A stretch of 64,000 nucleotides of DNA from Nautilus pompilius (Eukaryota; Mollusca; Cephalopoda; Nautilida; Nautilidae), in assembly GCA_018389105.1 (NCBI GenBank), contig JACATO010001015.1:186001-250000 (forward strand), read 5' to 3'. This document shows, piece after piece, positions 1-14,188 of this stretch; within the stretch, counting starts at the first letter, position 1; each line of letters opens with the position of its first letter. A program made the translations under genes and the position numbers. Below the pieces are notes generated by a model. The model made no database searches. It was not told where the DNA came from and was given only the letters and a program-made list of their open reading frames with translations.

Positions 1-3000
1 TCACCAGAATCTATTTGATTATTTGTACAATATCTTGACATATTTTATTTGTAAGTCTTTTACACTGATATTAAAGGAAGCAACGTAAATATATACAAAA
101 TTATAATCTTTCCCAAAACATTGCTTAAAATATTTTGAAGCCATTTCCATTATTTGTAAACAAATGTTCGTTTCTGATTATTATTTGTTTTTTTTTTAAA
201 TTACGTCAAATTAAACAGTTTGATTTCACTACGAAGATGCAACATTATTTAATATTCTACTTGGCGATAGCTGAGTGTCACGCATAGCGTGCTCGTTTGT
301 CATGGCGCAAGACGATCTTTGGTTACCAAACGGCCTGGACTGGTTCCTTTCTCTGTAATAAGGGGGGGGGGGAGAAAATCCGAAGTTTCCTAATTCACCA
401 CAACTGATTACCATTTAATACTGCAAAATGCAAACTGGTGATTTGAGATGTCTTTCCTAAACCAATGAATACTTGCTTTTCAAGAAAAAAAAATAGTTGG
501 AAAAGTAACTCAACCATTCAGTTTCTGCAATATTTCTTTCCCCTTTTTTTGTTCCTTTTGTGCTGTTTTGGATGCTAAGTCTGTGCGAAAGCCTCTTTAA
601 GATCACAAAACATCAGACAATTATTAGGAAGGCCACGGATGACATCAGATGAATGTGTCCACAAAGACTCCATGCTCAATTGTATTGTTTGCCCGAACCG
701 CTTGGAATGCACATGACACTGGGGCGGACAAGTGAGGATCTTAATGAACAATAATTTATCATGCACAGCTAATGCTAAAACAGAAGAAGAAAGAAAAAAG
801 CCACAAACTTACCTGTGTTTGGTTTTACTTCGTTTTTCTCTTGCCAGCGTTTATAAACAAGGGGAAGTGCAGAATTAAAAGTATTTTCTAATTACCTATA
901 CTTGCCGATAAAGCTAATTGAATTTCACAATTAATTTTTCGCTTTTTGTGAAATCAAAGCAAACGGGAGGTGACATCATCGATCAGAGCAACTAAACAAA
1001 GGCCGCGGCTGACGTAGTTGTGTTGTATACCTACGCCCAGCAGCATTAATTCTTTCTTTCATGTCTCTCTCTGGCTCCAAGACGTCTGTTTGAGATTTCT
1101 TAATTAATAAACAAACCTCTTTTAAGACGCACACACCTGAGCTTATCGTTTGTGTTTTTTTATAATAACAGGTGCAGCTGAGCTGACCATTGAATTATGT
1201 TATTCGTGGTTAGTATAATTATTGGCATGTAGATGTAAATAGCAAGTACAGACGGTATTTATGTTCTGTCTCCTCATTAAAGATGAAGTGTAGAATAATT
1301 TTCATAATATTGATAATAAATTTTATTTAAAATTCGAACATGTCCTTACAGCAGAAGGAATGAAACAGGGTATCAAGGACAATCCAGAATGCTTTTCGCG
1401 ATGCTTTTATTCGATAGATGTTGAATTATCGAAGACTCACTACTGGGATGACTCGAATTTACTCAGCGTTCTGTTCACGAAATCTCAAACGAACGACAGT
1501 GTAATGCTATTTAATGATACCAAAAATAGATCGCAAAGTTTATATGTACATCAGTAATCAAAGGTCAATCGCAAAACATAGAGAAGGTAATATTTTGTTT
1601 ACTTCACTTCACCTTACCTGTTTTACCGGCATCTAAGTAGAAGATCAGAGAGTTCAAACAGAACGGACAAGCCTCCTTTCGCCCCTGTTTCTCGAACATC
1701 TATAGAAGATTTTGCTTTGATGTCATGGAACAGAGAAACCATTTCTCACCAAAAGAAACACACACGCGTTAGCGAGTACACCTGTCTAATGGATGTAAAT
1801 TAGACGTCCAGGTATACAAAGGTGCAATTAAAGTAGTTCCCTCGGCCTATTTCAAGTTAAAAAAAAGACAAAACAACCAAAACCGTCAAAAATACAATAA
1901 TAATTACTGACATAAGAATTCAAAACTTTTAAGGAAAAGTTCTTCAAATGTTGGGTGAAACAGAATTAAAATTAGAACGTTGGCGGATAGCAACTGAGTT
2001 TAACTTCAAAGGAATCCGCGTGTAATTCCACTGTTTTTTTTTTTTTATTTTACGGCAATAAATGGAACGGGTCAACGAATCAGTGAAACTGAGAAAGTGG
2101 AAAAGATTGAAAAATATTTTAAAGTAGGCATTTTGTTTTCTGTAACTAAAATCATTGGGAAAAACAACCAACAACAAATCATGAGATTTGAAAGATGACC
2201 TTTATTTTTTAATAAAAAAAAGACATTTTCAGCGTAATTCTAAGGTCTTGCTATAGTGGGTCCACCCAACTCAACTTACAGACAGTCGAAATAATTAGTT
2301 TATTAGTGCACCTGGTCACGTGTCTTTTAGTAAACATATACATTGCAGCTTATTAAAGTTTATCAGAACTTTGATCGCAAAATACTTCGAACGTCGAAAT
2401 AGCCTTTTTTCGTTTTCATTGGGCAGCCCACAATCATGGCCTGCGACGCATAGAACCGTCCTAATCTCCTGTTTTTCTTTTAGAAAAAAACATTTTTACT
2501 TAAAAATGCTTCAGTTAGAAAGAAAAAAAAAGCTAATCAAAAAGTTTATTAAGATAAACTTAGTTAATATTTATTTGTAAAGTGAATAATAAGTTAACAG
2601 CAACATTACTTAGAATCAGTGATTTCTGATAGAAATTCTACAAATGCTTAAAAACATCACACATTTACATATTCTCTCTTTATTTACCATGTAAGAAAAA
2701 AACTTTGCACCATAAACACTTTGTCTATTTTATTTTATGATAAAATATTCTTTTTTTTCCCCCACCTAAAAAAAAATCGGTAAAAACGGTTTCTTGTTTT
2801 TAACAACCCTCTCACTAGACATCTCTCGTGGTGCGTTTAAATATCCAGCGACGCGGTCAGAACCCCTGTGAACAGGGTACTACTGTGGTCTCCCTGACAG
2901 AAGAGCTGCTAACACAGCATAATTTTTAGCTGTGGAATTAAGTCTTATCATTATTAGACTCTGCAGTTCTTAAACTAACACAAAACAAGTGGCACTGCAC

Positions 3001-6000
3001 TTATTAACTATAATACAATTTTATAAATTATAAATTATAATGAAAAGATAATTTCGTGTGCCGTATGAAAATAATTAGAGCCGAATTCGTAGTTTCAATG
3101 TACAGCAATTTGTATGCTTCTTATTATTTTTTGTTTGTTTGGTCTAATTTCAATTAATTAATTTGAAATTTTTATTTGAACGGTATACTTATGTTATAAG
3201 TTATGCGGTAAACGCGCAGAGAAATGAACTCTTTTATCGGTTAGATGTGTGATGAGCCAAAAAAACCTGCCATCTTGTCAGAGGCCATGGCTACTCATAG
3301 ACAAGCTCACTTAGAATGCTGTTGATTCATTCCGACACTAAAGTTCTGTTGGCGAGAAGACAAACTTCGTATTTGTCCAACGAAATATAAATTTGTCTTC
3401 TTGAAAGCTATTGATCTGTCTATTTGCGGCGGCAACATTTTGTTTGCCTTGGGCGGCGCAGAGAAGTCGACACTGTATCAGATTTTCAAGTCATGGCGTA
3501 ACAAAGCCCCACTTAGTTACGGAAGCTCATGTTGGCTTTATCTGGCCATCACCGTAGGTCTTCAGGGCTCATCTTTGCGTTTTTGCAACAATGCACTACA
3601 ACGTTCAGGAAAAGGGTCACGCTGACCGATTTCACTTAGTACTTACTGCTTCTATTCCCCCTTTAAATCATTTTTATTTCATGTACTCAAATTTCTGTTT
3701 AGTGAATAATACGTAGGCTATCTTTACTGCAGTAAAACTCGCCCCATCATTGGCTGATGTATCCATGCTTGCACAGAAACAATATCGAGCATTCCAATAC
3801 ATATATAGACTCGACTGGATGATAACATGTTCATGCCCAATAGCCGGTCGCCATAGTGTCTAATCGAACAGCAAAAGTTAACACCATGGCACCGAGCAAC
3901 ATTAATGTACAAGTATCCGAAAGTGCTCTCTCGTTGTTCGCACGTTATTCACTCGTGGCGCTAGTGAGCGAGTAAGAGAAGTAAGTGTACGAATGGGTGA
4001 CAGATTTTAAAATGACCGATATCCAGGGCGCTCCACGAGTGTCACATGCAGCGCTGAACAACCATCGATACACTAAACACACTGCAGTTTGAACCTTTAC
4101 CCATCTCCTCTACAATCTGGATGTTGCCTCATCAGATTCTCACCTCTTTTAGGTCGCAGAAAGATGCTCTCCGTGGTAGAAGGTTTTCCAGTGTTCACGA
4201 AGTTCAACATGCCGTACATTTGTGGCTGATAAGGCGACCAAAATGCTTCTTCTGCCAGGAAAGGTGAGAATCACTGGGCTACCTGCGCTTCAAATCACAA
4301 AACAGAGAGACCAGGTAACGAAGTGATGAGTCCAATAAACAATACCGTCACTCGTTTCAGTTATGCATTTCCCTTTACTCTTTGAAACACTCTCGTATAT
4401 TATTTAAAGAATCTGTAGCCAAAAAAAAAAAAAACCAAAACCTTTATAGTCAATTTTTCGTGAAAATGTTAAAATCTTAGAACAAATAATCAAACAACAG
4501 ACGACATTAACCGGACCTGACAGCTTTATTGCCTTTTACTGTTAAATTCTAACACCAACTAATTAAGTTTTTGTCGATGTGCTTTATTTAGAGATTCGAA
4601 CCCTCGTCCCTGATCAATTCCGCTCCCAAATCAATGAAAACAAATAGGATCTGTAAAGGAGAAAAAACGATATTAATTTCTTTAAATTCTTCTTTTTTCT
4701 TTTCTTATTTAGATAGAAATTAAGAAATCATCATCAGTTTAAACCTAAATCATCTTTTATAAAAACTGCCGTCATTTATGAATTTTAGATAATATTTATT
4801 TTTAATTATCACTACTTCCTTTCTCCACCTCGTGTTGTTTGTTCGATTGATAAATATATTTCCTTTCTTTAAAGAAAGCCGAGTGGACTGGGCTCGCCCT
4901 GGTACGTGATGCTGCACGAGGCTTCGCCGACGCCTTGGAGTACTTGTTCTCCCACGTTTCGACCAATGTCATCTGTCAATATTTTCCTAAAGAAATTATT
5001 AATTTTTTCCGTGATAATACGGCAACACCGGAGAAACGATTAGACAGGAAACGTAGAGTTTTTCTCGCGTAGCTAAGACGGAGGGAGGAGTTTCGCGTGT
5101 TTGACTCGAAGCAAGAACCAACGAAGTGTACGTGTCTCGGGGAGATTTACAGCCCCCCACACTTAGTTCAGTTTTTACGTTTTCGTGTATAACTCACCAG
5201 AAGACAACAACAACAACGACAACAACAATAATGATAGTAACCTTGTTGTAAAAAATAAAGAAATATTTTAAAGGAAGCTCCGCTAACTTTCGGCAGGTCG
5301 CTGAAACAGAGAATATGCAATTAAGAGAAGCGATGATGATCTCGTCACTCGTAGGGGAGATTACTGCTAATGATTAACTACACAAGCTGACGTCAGAATT
5401 AGATGTTTCAAATTTTGTTATTGTTAACTGGATGTAAATGCAGACTTTACGGTGCAGAAAGACTAAGCAAACGTTTGCGAATTTTGTCATGGCAACTACC
5501 TAATAAACGAGCTGACTAAGAACCACCAATTTACTTAATATACTCCAGAACTTTAGTAATTTTTTTTTAAAAAAAAAAAGTGTGAATCGGCGTGGTTAAC
5601 AGTGAAGGAGACTGCAGACAGCCTCCTGTACGTCACAAATGTGCATCGTGGTTACTCAAGATCACTGACGGCACCAATCCTAACGTCAATAGTAACTAAA
5701 GCAAATAAAGAACGAAAAGCAGCAGCTCTGTGTAGATTTAAGTTCTATCTTAAAGGTAAACATCTGTTACTTTGCATGACAAGATCTTTCAAAACTTTAA
5801 TTAACCACGTAATTGATAATAAACAGGAAAAAACAGAATCGTCATAATTACTCGAAAACTGAAAAGGAAAAAAAAATATAGAATCGTTAGCAGTAAACTT
5901 GCAAATGAGCAACCATCTGAAAATAATAGCTTTTAAGAACTGTTTTCAGTTAATACGTTCTATGTACGTACTCGATTAAAAGAAAGTGAAAAATAATTTT

Positions 6001-7567
6001 ATAGCTTTCTAAGAGGTTTTCGACTTTTAAATAACAAAACTAATTACAGAAAAACAAGGGGCAGGTGATGAAATGAATTTGTAGATCAGTGAAACAAAAT
6101 GCCGAACAACTTTGAGAGCATGGAAGAGATTAGAAAACTATCTGGTATGTGCTCGATTGTATATCTTTGTCAGACCTGAGCGACCCGGAAATAAAGGGTT
6201 AAGAAGAAAATGAGAGCGAAGTATTTGGAAATACGAAAGGGGTTTATCTCTGTTTTCTTGAGCGGGGCTAACGATGGCGTGCGGCGTAAAAACACTTAAG
6301 CGTATGCAAATAAGATGAATAAATAACTGAAATCACTACCTTAAAAACTAACCGATTATGCTCTTCTTTCTATGTACAAAAAATCTGGTATAATCTTAGA
6401 TACAGACGTTATCCGGAGACCTCTTAAATCTCCCTTATCTGTAATCAAAAGTCACGATCGCTAAACCGGTCACATGACACACGTTAGACTGACTGTATTC
6501 AGCGAACGGTGGGACCTCGTTTCATTTTTAAAACAAAGCTGCTTGATTACTTTATCCGGCGAGATTCTCCGTGTAAAATCTTGTGCAGCTCACGCTACTT
6601 TTGCTGAGAGTGGTCTAGGGTGCACTTCCCATATCAGACGGGAAGTTTGTGATACGTGTGTGCTGTTATGTACCCATACACAAGCAACTGAACCATTCTT
6701 CCTTTGATGTTCCTGGTAGTCGACGACACCTGATGTCCGCGGACGTGCAGTTGTTGGAAGCTACGTGAGTAACAGCTGCTAGAAATACGGGTGTGTCTCT
6801 CTCTATAAGTCTGGTGAGCAGTCGAGTATGACAGCGATGCCAGACATGCGACCCCCTGGCGGCCGATCCCAAACAACAGATTGTCACGGTGACAGGGTTC
6901 TTAGTAAACAGAAGCAAGAGAAACCGATTTGCGATGGTCGCAGCATCATGTCAGCAACTTAGATAGGTTCAGACCGCTCACGTGCTGACCATTTTTGCGG
7001 CTACACGCATATGGCTGACTGGCATCAGATTCCAGAAGTGCTCAGCTCGCGGGTGATGGATGCGGAATCGGAGAGCCGTACGTCCGGGCAGTCATCAGGG
7101 AGAATCAGAGAAATCAACCATCCATCACTTGTGTCCTCTGCAGGGACAGTATTCTCCAGCCGCTCGTAGTGCCACTTTAGCAACATTAGGACTTGTGATT
7201 CGTTCACTGAAATGACAATACAAGTCCCCAACTCACTCCCTCTCCGCTTGAGCATTTGTGAGCATCCAAGGGAGATCCACCCACATTTGTGAAAATGCAC
7301 CAAGGATGAACCTGGCAAGAAATCGAGAATACAGTTAGGCGGCTCCCATTGAGGACCGTCGACTTTGAGGATTTGACCCCTAGGCGGTTATGGGTACTGT
7401 GACGTCACATGATAGTAAACAATATAGTTTTTACTAACAGTAGCTAACAATTTCTCAGTAATAAACATGGACGTCCGCAAAGGGGAGGAAGGCACCTTCC
7501 CCACTCTAGGAAAGTTGATGGTAATAAAGCAATAATGGCGTTATTTTTATGCTAGATTTTGAACAGA
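1..7567. other. intergenic stretch, no gene recognised
   Basis: Both strands were read and no protein family, RNA gene or mobile element could be recognised. The longest open frames are under 100 codons and have no family resemblance. CpG dinucleotides occur at ordinary density (for example four in about 60 bases near 1390-1440), unlike the gene body to the right. Minor low-complexity tracts include an 11-base G run at 362-372 and A/T homopolymers near 2035, 4420 and 5560. Conserved regulatory DNA may be present but cannot be judged from one sequence. Confidence 0.6.
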
Positions 7568-7575
7568 CATCATCA

Positions 7576-7649
<74 letters not shown>
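7568..7649. repeat. compound microsatellite (ATT)n(AGT)n
   Basis: A few CAT units run into about 12 ATT units and then switch cleanly to about 13 AGT units. The apparent poly-Leu/poly-Val frames across it are artefacts of the repeat. Confidence 0.95.
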
Positions 7650-8247
7650 CTCCGACCATCCGTTATATCGCCTGTTTTGTTGGCAGAATAAAGCGACGCC
7701 ACTGTTGAGAAGCGGTTTCCTCCAGGTGTCGGGCGACACCTACCTGGCAGGTGAGTGGAACGTCTCACCTTCCTCGCTGGCCTGCTACAGCCGCCAGCCT
7801 GCGAAGAAAATGGCATCGATTATTCCCCGGGGCTGCCGGAGACCCGGGATAGGGAGGAGGGGGCGGAAAGCCCTCGGTCGCTGTGGTGGCCAGAGAAGGG
7901 GATAGGCGGACGCAGACTTTAATCAGATGGCGGAGAACAACGTCGTGCGCTGTCAAGAATTATCGCCTTCGCGTTGATAAACCGAGTCCAGGCTCCGCAT
8001 CTAGCGATGGGAACTGAACGTGGTCGCCGCGTCGGTGCTCTGCCGGAGTAAACTGGGACCGCACTGCACTTTGTGTTAATTGCGGGATGATGGGAGAGCT
8101 GGAGACTGTTGGCCTCACGGATAATTACGGCGTACGATAGATTCCGGTTTTGTAAAGAAAGTAAAACCATGATTATGGATTATATTATCTGGGGGAGATT
8201 GGTCTGTACTAAGTAACAGTAAAAATTAGCTGTTGACTATGGGGATA
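7650..8247. other. GC-rich noncoding island with E-box/T-box-like sites
   Basis: This block is markedly richer in G+C and CpG than its surroundings and has no recognisable coding exon. It contains CAGGTG/CACCTG-type E-box cores around 7722-7755 and a perfect inverted repeat AGGTGTCG-GG-CGACACCT at 7724-7741, which resembles paired T-box half-sites. It is a candidate cis-regulatory element by composition only. Confidence 0.35.
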
Positions 8248-8315
8248 ACACACGCACACACACACACACACACACAAACACTCACACTCACACAAACACA
8301 CTCACACACACTCAC

Positions 8316-8346
<31 letters not shown>

Positions 8347-8861
8347 AACACACACACACTCACACACACACACACAAACACACACACTCTCTCACACACA
8401 CACACACACCACACACTCACACACACAAACACACACTCTCACACACACACTCTCACACACACAAACACACACACACTCTCACACACACACTCACACACGC
8501 ACACACACACACACACACACTCTCACACACACACACTCACACACTCTCACACACACACACTCACACACTCTCACACACACACAAACACACACACACACCA
8601 CAAACACACACACACACACAAACACACACTCACACACACACTCTCACACACAACACACACACACTCTCACACACACTCTCACACCACACACACACTCACA
8701 CACACAAACACACACACAAACACACAAACACATACACACACTCTCACACACACACTCTCACACACACTCTCACACACACACACACTCTCTCACACACACA
8801 CAAACACACACACACTCACACAACACACACACTCACACACACACACACACACTCACACACT

Positions 8862-8900
<39 letters not shown>

Positions 8901-8902
8901 TC
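8248..8902. repeat. (CA)n microsatellite array, about 650 bp, interrupted
   Basis: The array is almost pure CA on the + strand, broken at semi-regular intervals by CT doublets (CACTCACA, CTCTCACA), by AAAC variants and by occasional ACCAC slips. The long Thr-His open frame on + and the Val-Cys frame on - are consequences of the repeat and are not genes. Confidence 0.97.
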
Positions 8903-9737
8903 ATCTGTCACTTCTATACAGGTAATGAGAAAGATTTTTTAAAAGGATCTATTCACCGACGGATAAGAATAACATCAATCAGGGCTTTCCGCCCTGGTTA
9001 ATAATCTCTTCTGCTGTACAAAAGAATTGTTCATTAAAGAAAGAAAACTTTCCCTGAGTTTGTTTGTTCATTAGAGAATGAGCCCGGTCTGCCTTCAGGC
9101 CTGTCACCTCGCTAACAGGCCAAGCTTAACACGTCCTGGACCACGACCTCTGCGGGTGAGAGCCGGGTACTCGATTAGATTTCGGCCACACCCGTGTTCT
9201 TCTATTTGGCGCAGAAAGGGCCGATGTGCAACTTCCTCCCCCCCCCCCACACCCGGTTGGTTGAGGTGCCCGACGCATCCTGCTGCGGAAGCTTCTGCTT
9301 TTCTTCGAACGAACAGGGAAAGGGTTTGAGCACAGGTGAGCCTCTTCTGGATGCGCAGTCCTCGGCGCTTTGTTCGAGTGGAAACAGGTGCGTGTCACGA
9401 CCAGCATGTGACCAAGGGCGGGGTGCCTCCCTGAGACGATCTTCTGCAACACGACGGCACTCCGTCTTGATGAAGGCTGGTCAGTGCAGCCAGCCAGCCA
9501 GCCACTGTCACGCGACGTCGCTCTATCCCTTTTGCTTTCTCGTGATTGTTCTCCAAATATGGCGTATAAACTCTCACACAGCTTACATCCGATACATCAC
9601 CTGACCAATTAAATTTGCGTACATTTAACACCACGGAATTATTTCTAGTTTGATTTGTATTCAATTTTGTAGCCATGCAGCGTAGCTTGAACAAATACAG
9701 TGAATGTGAAAATATATTTAACCATAAATGTTACGTA

Positions 9738-9738
<1 letters not shown>
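8903..9738. other. intergenic stretch, GC-rich in its middle
   Basis: About 9070-9500 is a GC-rich block with a C run at 9239-9247 and no convincing exon. Small open frames on both strands show no family similarity. The block could be regulatory. Nothing else is recognisable. Confidence 0.5.
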
Positions 9739-9777
<39 letters not shown>

Positions 9778-9778
9778 G
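9739..9778. repeat. (ATT)n microsatellite
   Basis: About 13 uninterrupted ATT units. Confidence 0.95.
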
Positions 9779-12700
9779 ACGTCGTTTTATTTGTTGTTTT
9801 AATTTAAATTCTAAACTTTAATTATATCAAGATTAGAATATATGTCCAATGAAGTGAATTCTTTACCGAGCTTTTCAAAAATAAAATTTCTTTCACGTGC
9901 AATGATATGATGCTTTTATGCAATTTCTTATTTCTTTATTTTTAAGAAAGCGCAGAGTTTAGGGGGGAAAAGGGGAGGCAAAATTTAATATTCGTCTTCT
10001 CCAATACTCATCTTCAGACGGTTAAATTCTATCTCGAAGCTGCTATTTTTATAATCGAAACTCTTCCGTGGTTAAACTATATACACAGTAATTAATTTCT
10101 GCACAACAATAGGGACAATCAGATTTATCAAAATACTCGGGCATCAGCCGTGAAGACCGCCGTTTGCGGGCTCGAGTCCTCTCGGATGTTGGTCACGTGA
10201 GATGTGCACTCGCCATAATTTTCAAAACTATCCTCCAGATAACAACAGCACGGTTCACCAAGAAATGGCGACAGAGCTGGCGGAGAACTACGGCTTCCGC
10301 CGAACGAAGGTCTAAACTCGCTTCCAACGCTGATTGTTACCGGCCAACAGCAGTTTACCTGTCCTGTCTCTGCGAGTCAGTCACGGTGCCGGTTGTCGTT
10401 CTTTCTTTACCTGGCCCATTCTAGAAGCGCTAATTAATGTTTGTGCCGAACTGGGCAGTGTATCTAGTCAGCCCACTCGTAGTGAACACGTGTGTGTGTG
10501 TGTGCTGAGGCGATACTCGTTACATTAGTGAAGAAGGTACCACGTGACCACGGATATCCGACCATCGCGCAGAGCCACCAACCGGCGGCAAACACAACAT
10601 CCACCAGGGGATCCGGTTCGTGTCGCCGTGATGTTGTTAAGCCTTTCTTTTCGTTTGTTGTTCGAAATTTTATTACTTGGAAAGAAGGAAGAAAAAAAGG
10701 GTCATTACGACAAAAGTTGGTTTAGGATGGGAGGAGGAGCCGTGTCGCGATGCTCGAGAGGCCGGGTTATTAGCTCGCCAGAGATCACGACAGAGCTTCT
10801 GCCGTCGTGTAGCCCACAGCCACACATCGGGGAAGCCAGCGCGAGCCCGGGCCTGCCCATCTGCATGCAGCGAAGGTAATTGCAGAGATCCGATAGCGAA
10901 CTGCAGCCGGGAATAATTCTGATTCCTAAAAATCAAACAAACAAAAACTGTTGAAAAACATCTAGAAGTTTTCGGGGAAAAAAAAAATATATAATTGAAA
11001 AATATTGTTACGTTTTAAAAAAAAGAAGGAAGAAGAAGAAATGACAGGCAGAACTAGAAGTTAAAAGGCCGTTGCTAAAGAAACTCGACATTTTACAGCT
11101 ATTAAAAAAGTTTTATTTGAATTGCTTCAAGCGAACAGGAAGAAGAAATGTGTTCTGAAGATTTTAGAAGTGAAAAAAAAAAACAACTAGAGAAATTGGT
11201 TTTATAGCATTAACTTTTAATTTTATCTCTTTGCTTTAGATCTCATTCTTTAAAAGAGAAAAAGTTACAAAAGAATACAAATTTAACTTTTTTCTCTTTT
11301 CGCTATATTTCAAGAGAAACGTAAAGCGAAAACAAAGTTTCCTCCGATTTCTGTTTTCTGGAAACAAACATTAATTGTACATACATCACTTTAGAATACC
11401 AGATGATTTTTAATAAATCCTTAATTAGTTGGAATAAATAGAAGTAGCCGAGTATGGATATATATATATATTTTTTTAATTCAGGTAGGAAATAGTCTGT
11501 TGCGATGAGAACTGGTAAGTGGAAACTCTTGGAAATGATTCGGCATCAAATACTGATATTGACGATCGGAAGAGAAAAAACTGCGTAAAAGATAGTAAGA
11601 GTTTTTAGAACGGCAGTGACTTCCTAAATTATCCAGTCTTTCGTTTAGCCCCTAACGTAAACTCGAAGTTGTACTCTCGCAGTAAGTTACGGCAACGACC
11701 CGAATGGGTTTTCTGTAACCAAATAAAAAAGAAAATTAAAATTATTGAGACGTTTCAAAAAGTTTTCATTGCTAATTGGAGACAAATAAGATTTACCTGC
11801 GTGTTGAAGTTAGGGGAGAAACCTGTCACTTCCGCGCAACCAAAGCTAATACGAGATCCTTGTATGCCCTTCTTTAATTAACCCATTCAAGACAACCATT
11901 GGAGCGAGGTTCCGCGAAATGAGCCGGCAGTAGTAACCAGTGGACGTTGCCGTTTCTTACACAGCACACATTTTATCGCCATTTACTACTCCAGCTGGCC
12001 TGCCCCGGATTGTACCCACTCCAACCCCCCCCGCAGTGGGGAAGGGCTTTGCAGAAGGGGACAGTTCCGGTACCACTAATTCTGCTTGCACGGTCTTGCA
12101 AGGATTGTAACAGTAGAGCGACGTCTTGGTTTACGCCACCGTTAATAGCAAACACGTCTGCTCTCCCCTCAGAATTCAAAGACAAAATGGCGGTCCTCCG
12201 AAGTGTCAGGACCGTTTAGTTGTTTATTTTTTGATTAATGATTTGGCTACCGAAGCCGACTGTGCGGACTTAATGTTTCTGCCAGTGCACCACCATTCGC
12301 GCAGTGTAGTATGACACTAAACTTGGACTGCAAGCCTATTAAGGCCATAGTTACGGTTATCCATTAGAACTCTTCCTCTATGTATTCAGCCCTCGTTTGT
12401 CCAGGCAGACTGTCCAGTCCATTTATTATGTGTATTAAGCTGAATGGCTGCACCAGGCAGACTGTCCGCCATTTTAATTACCGATAGCCGCTTACGAATG
12501 CAATCCACGTTAGTTATGTGATAACACAGCGATCTTCAGAATTTTAGTCTCCCTGCAAACCACCTGCTTCCAGTTCTCTGGAAATCAGAGAACGCTCCCC
12601 ACATACCTTATAAACAACCAGTTGCTTTTTTTTTTTTTTAAAGTGAAAGTAACATTACTGTGTTAACACACACATAGCTATGACTGACTTTATCTGCTCT

Positions 12701-13559
12701 CTTTATTTTATGCGCATTGAGATAACATGATCAGAAATTTCAGTGACTTCGACAAATTCTTGGTACTATACAGCACCAAACTCAGCAGAAAGTTCCTGCT
12801 GGTCGTGCCACAGATCTGATCCGATCTCGAAAGGCACCTTTGGCTCAACTTCAGCAGTTTGCCTTTTTCATTGCCGTTAAGCCACCTGTCTTATCCTTAG
12901 CGTCTAGAAGAAGCCACATATGGCCTAAACAATATGACGCGAACGTGTCACAAACGATTCTTCTCCGTCAGTGTACCAGCTAATCATCGAATTCACGGCG
13001 TGTCCATTGACATCTACCACATTCGAATGTTTCTCCGATGTCGACGTTCAAAAGTTTGAGTTACCCGCACAGAACACTGCTCGAGTGTATTAAGAAGCAC
13101 GGTTAGAGAACGTCTACACAATAAGACTTAGAGAACAAGGGGAATCCAGACTCGTTAATTATTACCTGTGTTTGAAGTTAAGGGGAGAGGGGCACCGTAA
13201 AACGTTTTGAAAGTAATTCGTCCGCAAGATTTTCAATACCCAAAGATGAGTGGGTCTGTAGACGGCTGTGAAGTGAACTGCATCAGGTCGATAATAGCCG
13301 GGGCAGTTATAGACCTGATTAAGGATAGCATACATTAATTGAACAGTATCGATTGAGAGGCGCTCTGAGCCTGTCACCGGGTGACGTGTCGTCTGCGGTT
13401 TGCTGAGTAACAAGTAGCATTATCGTCAGACAATAAATGTTGCCTTCGCCCCCAATCTTTTTTATTTCTACAGATAAAAGGGGCCGGTAGACTTCATTTT
13501 CACTCTTTTAAATTAAAATCTAAACGGCCTATGAAATAGAAGAAACTGCTTAATGAAAA
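9779..13559. other. intergenic stretch with a GC-rich block at 10.14-10.92 kb
   Basis: Positions 10140-10920 and about 11880-12200 are GC-rich with many CpGs, and they contain E-box CACGTG cores (for example around 10195 and 10540). A short (GT)n tract lies near 10490-10503. Several 80-110 codon frames exist on both strands here, but they overlap each other and match nothing I recognise, so I do not call genes. Confidence 0.5.
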
Positions 13560-13960
13560 CGTCGATAAGCTGGGCCCACCCGTAATTACCATTGTCCATT
13601 GTGAGTCGGGCGTGGGGCACGACGCATTTCCATACCTATTGTGCCCCCGGCGGATTGGGACAAAAGACGCGAAGCGGGCTCATTGATTCGCGTCACCTAG
13701 TCAGGTAAAATTAACGGCGCCGCCTCATGAATAATTAATCTGCTGTCACGCTTTCGGGATTTCGGCTCCCGCCGCGAGCCTCGCAGGTATTAATATCGGG
13801 GGGGGGCCCCGCGCGTGCCGGGGCCCTGATTGCGGAGCGGTAATAAATGGGCGAGTTCTATTCTCGCGTCTCAACGTTCCTCCGCTCGACGCAATTCATA
13901 AACTTCAGGTAACAGAGGTAATCGAAGACCCATTGATCTGGAGTGGGGCGAGAGAAAAAA
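13560..13960. promoter_or_regulatory. GC-rich candidate enhancer with tandem SOX-type sites
   Basis: The block is dense in CpG. It carries two CCATTGT heptamers directly abutting (13589-13595 and 13596-13602), which match SOX HMG-box sites, next to a homeodomain-type TAATTA (13583-13588). Further ATTAAT/TAATTA-like cores lie near 13730-13740. A G8 run sits near 13799. There is no open frame of note. The regulatory role is inferred from motif content and composition only. Confidence 0.3.
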
Positions 13961-14188
13961 AAATAGGAAAATAGAGAATAAACGAACAATGTCGGACATA
14001 AAATTCGCGTATGGATTTCATCCACAGAGAGAGAGACGGTTGGCGGCGGCGCTCTGATGAAAGGTGGAATAATGCGGAGTTATTATTACAAATGGCGTCG
14101 GCTGACCTGGAGTTCGGATTTCTGTCATAATTAATGTTTTAATGAAATGATTTGTCGTGTTTTCTTGATAAAGAGAAAAGTGGCTGCT
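13961..14188. other. short noncoding spacer
   Basis: Nothing recognisable between the GC-rich block and the next microsatellite. Confidence 0.5.

Noticed and set aside
8233..8925. 230-codon Thr/His-rich open frame on +
   Set aside because: It is entirely the product of the CA microsatellite, with no stop codon possible in that repeat.
10140..10200. tRNA-like B-box (GGCTCGAGTCCT)
   Set aside because: No A-box at the right spacing and no cloverleaf could be drawn.
10164..10936. Overlapping 64-111 codon frames in a GC-rich block
   Set aside because: Several frames on both strands are open at once, as expected in GC-rich DNA. No family is recognised, so the block is treated as noncoding.
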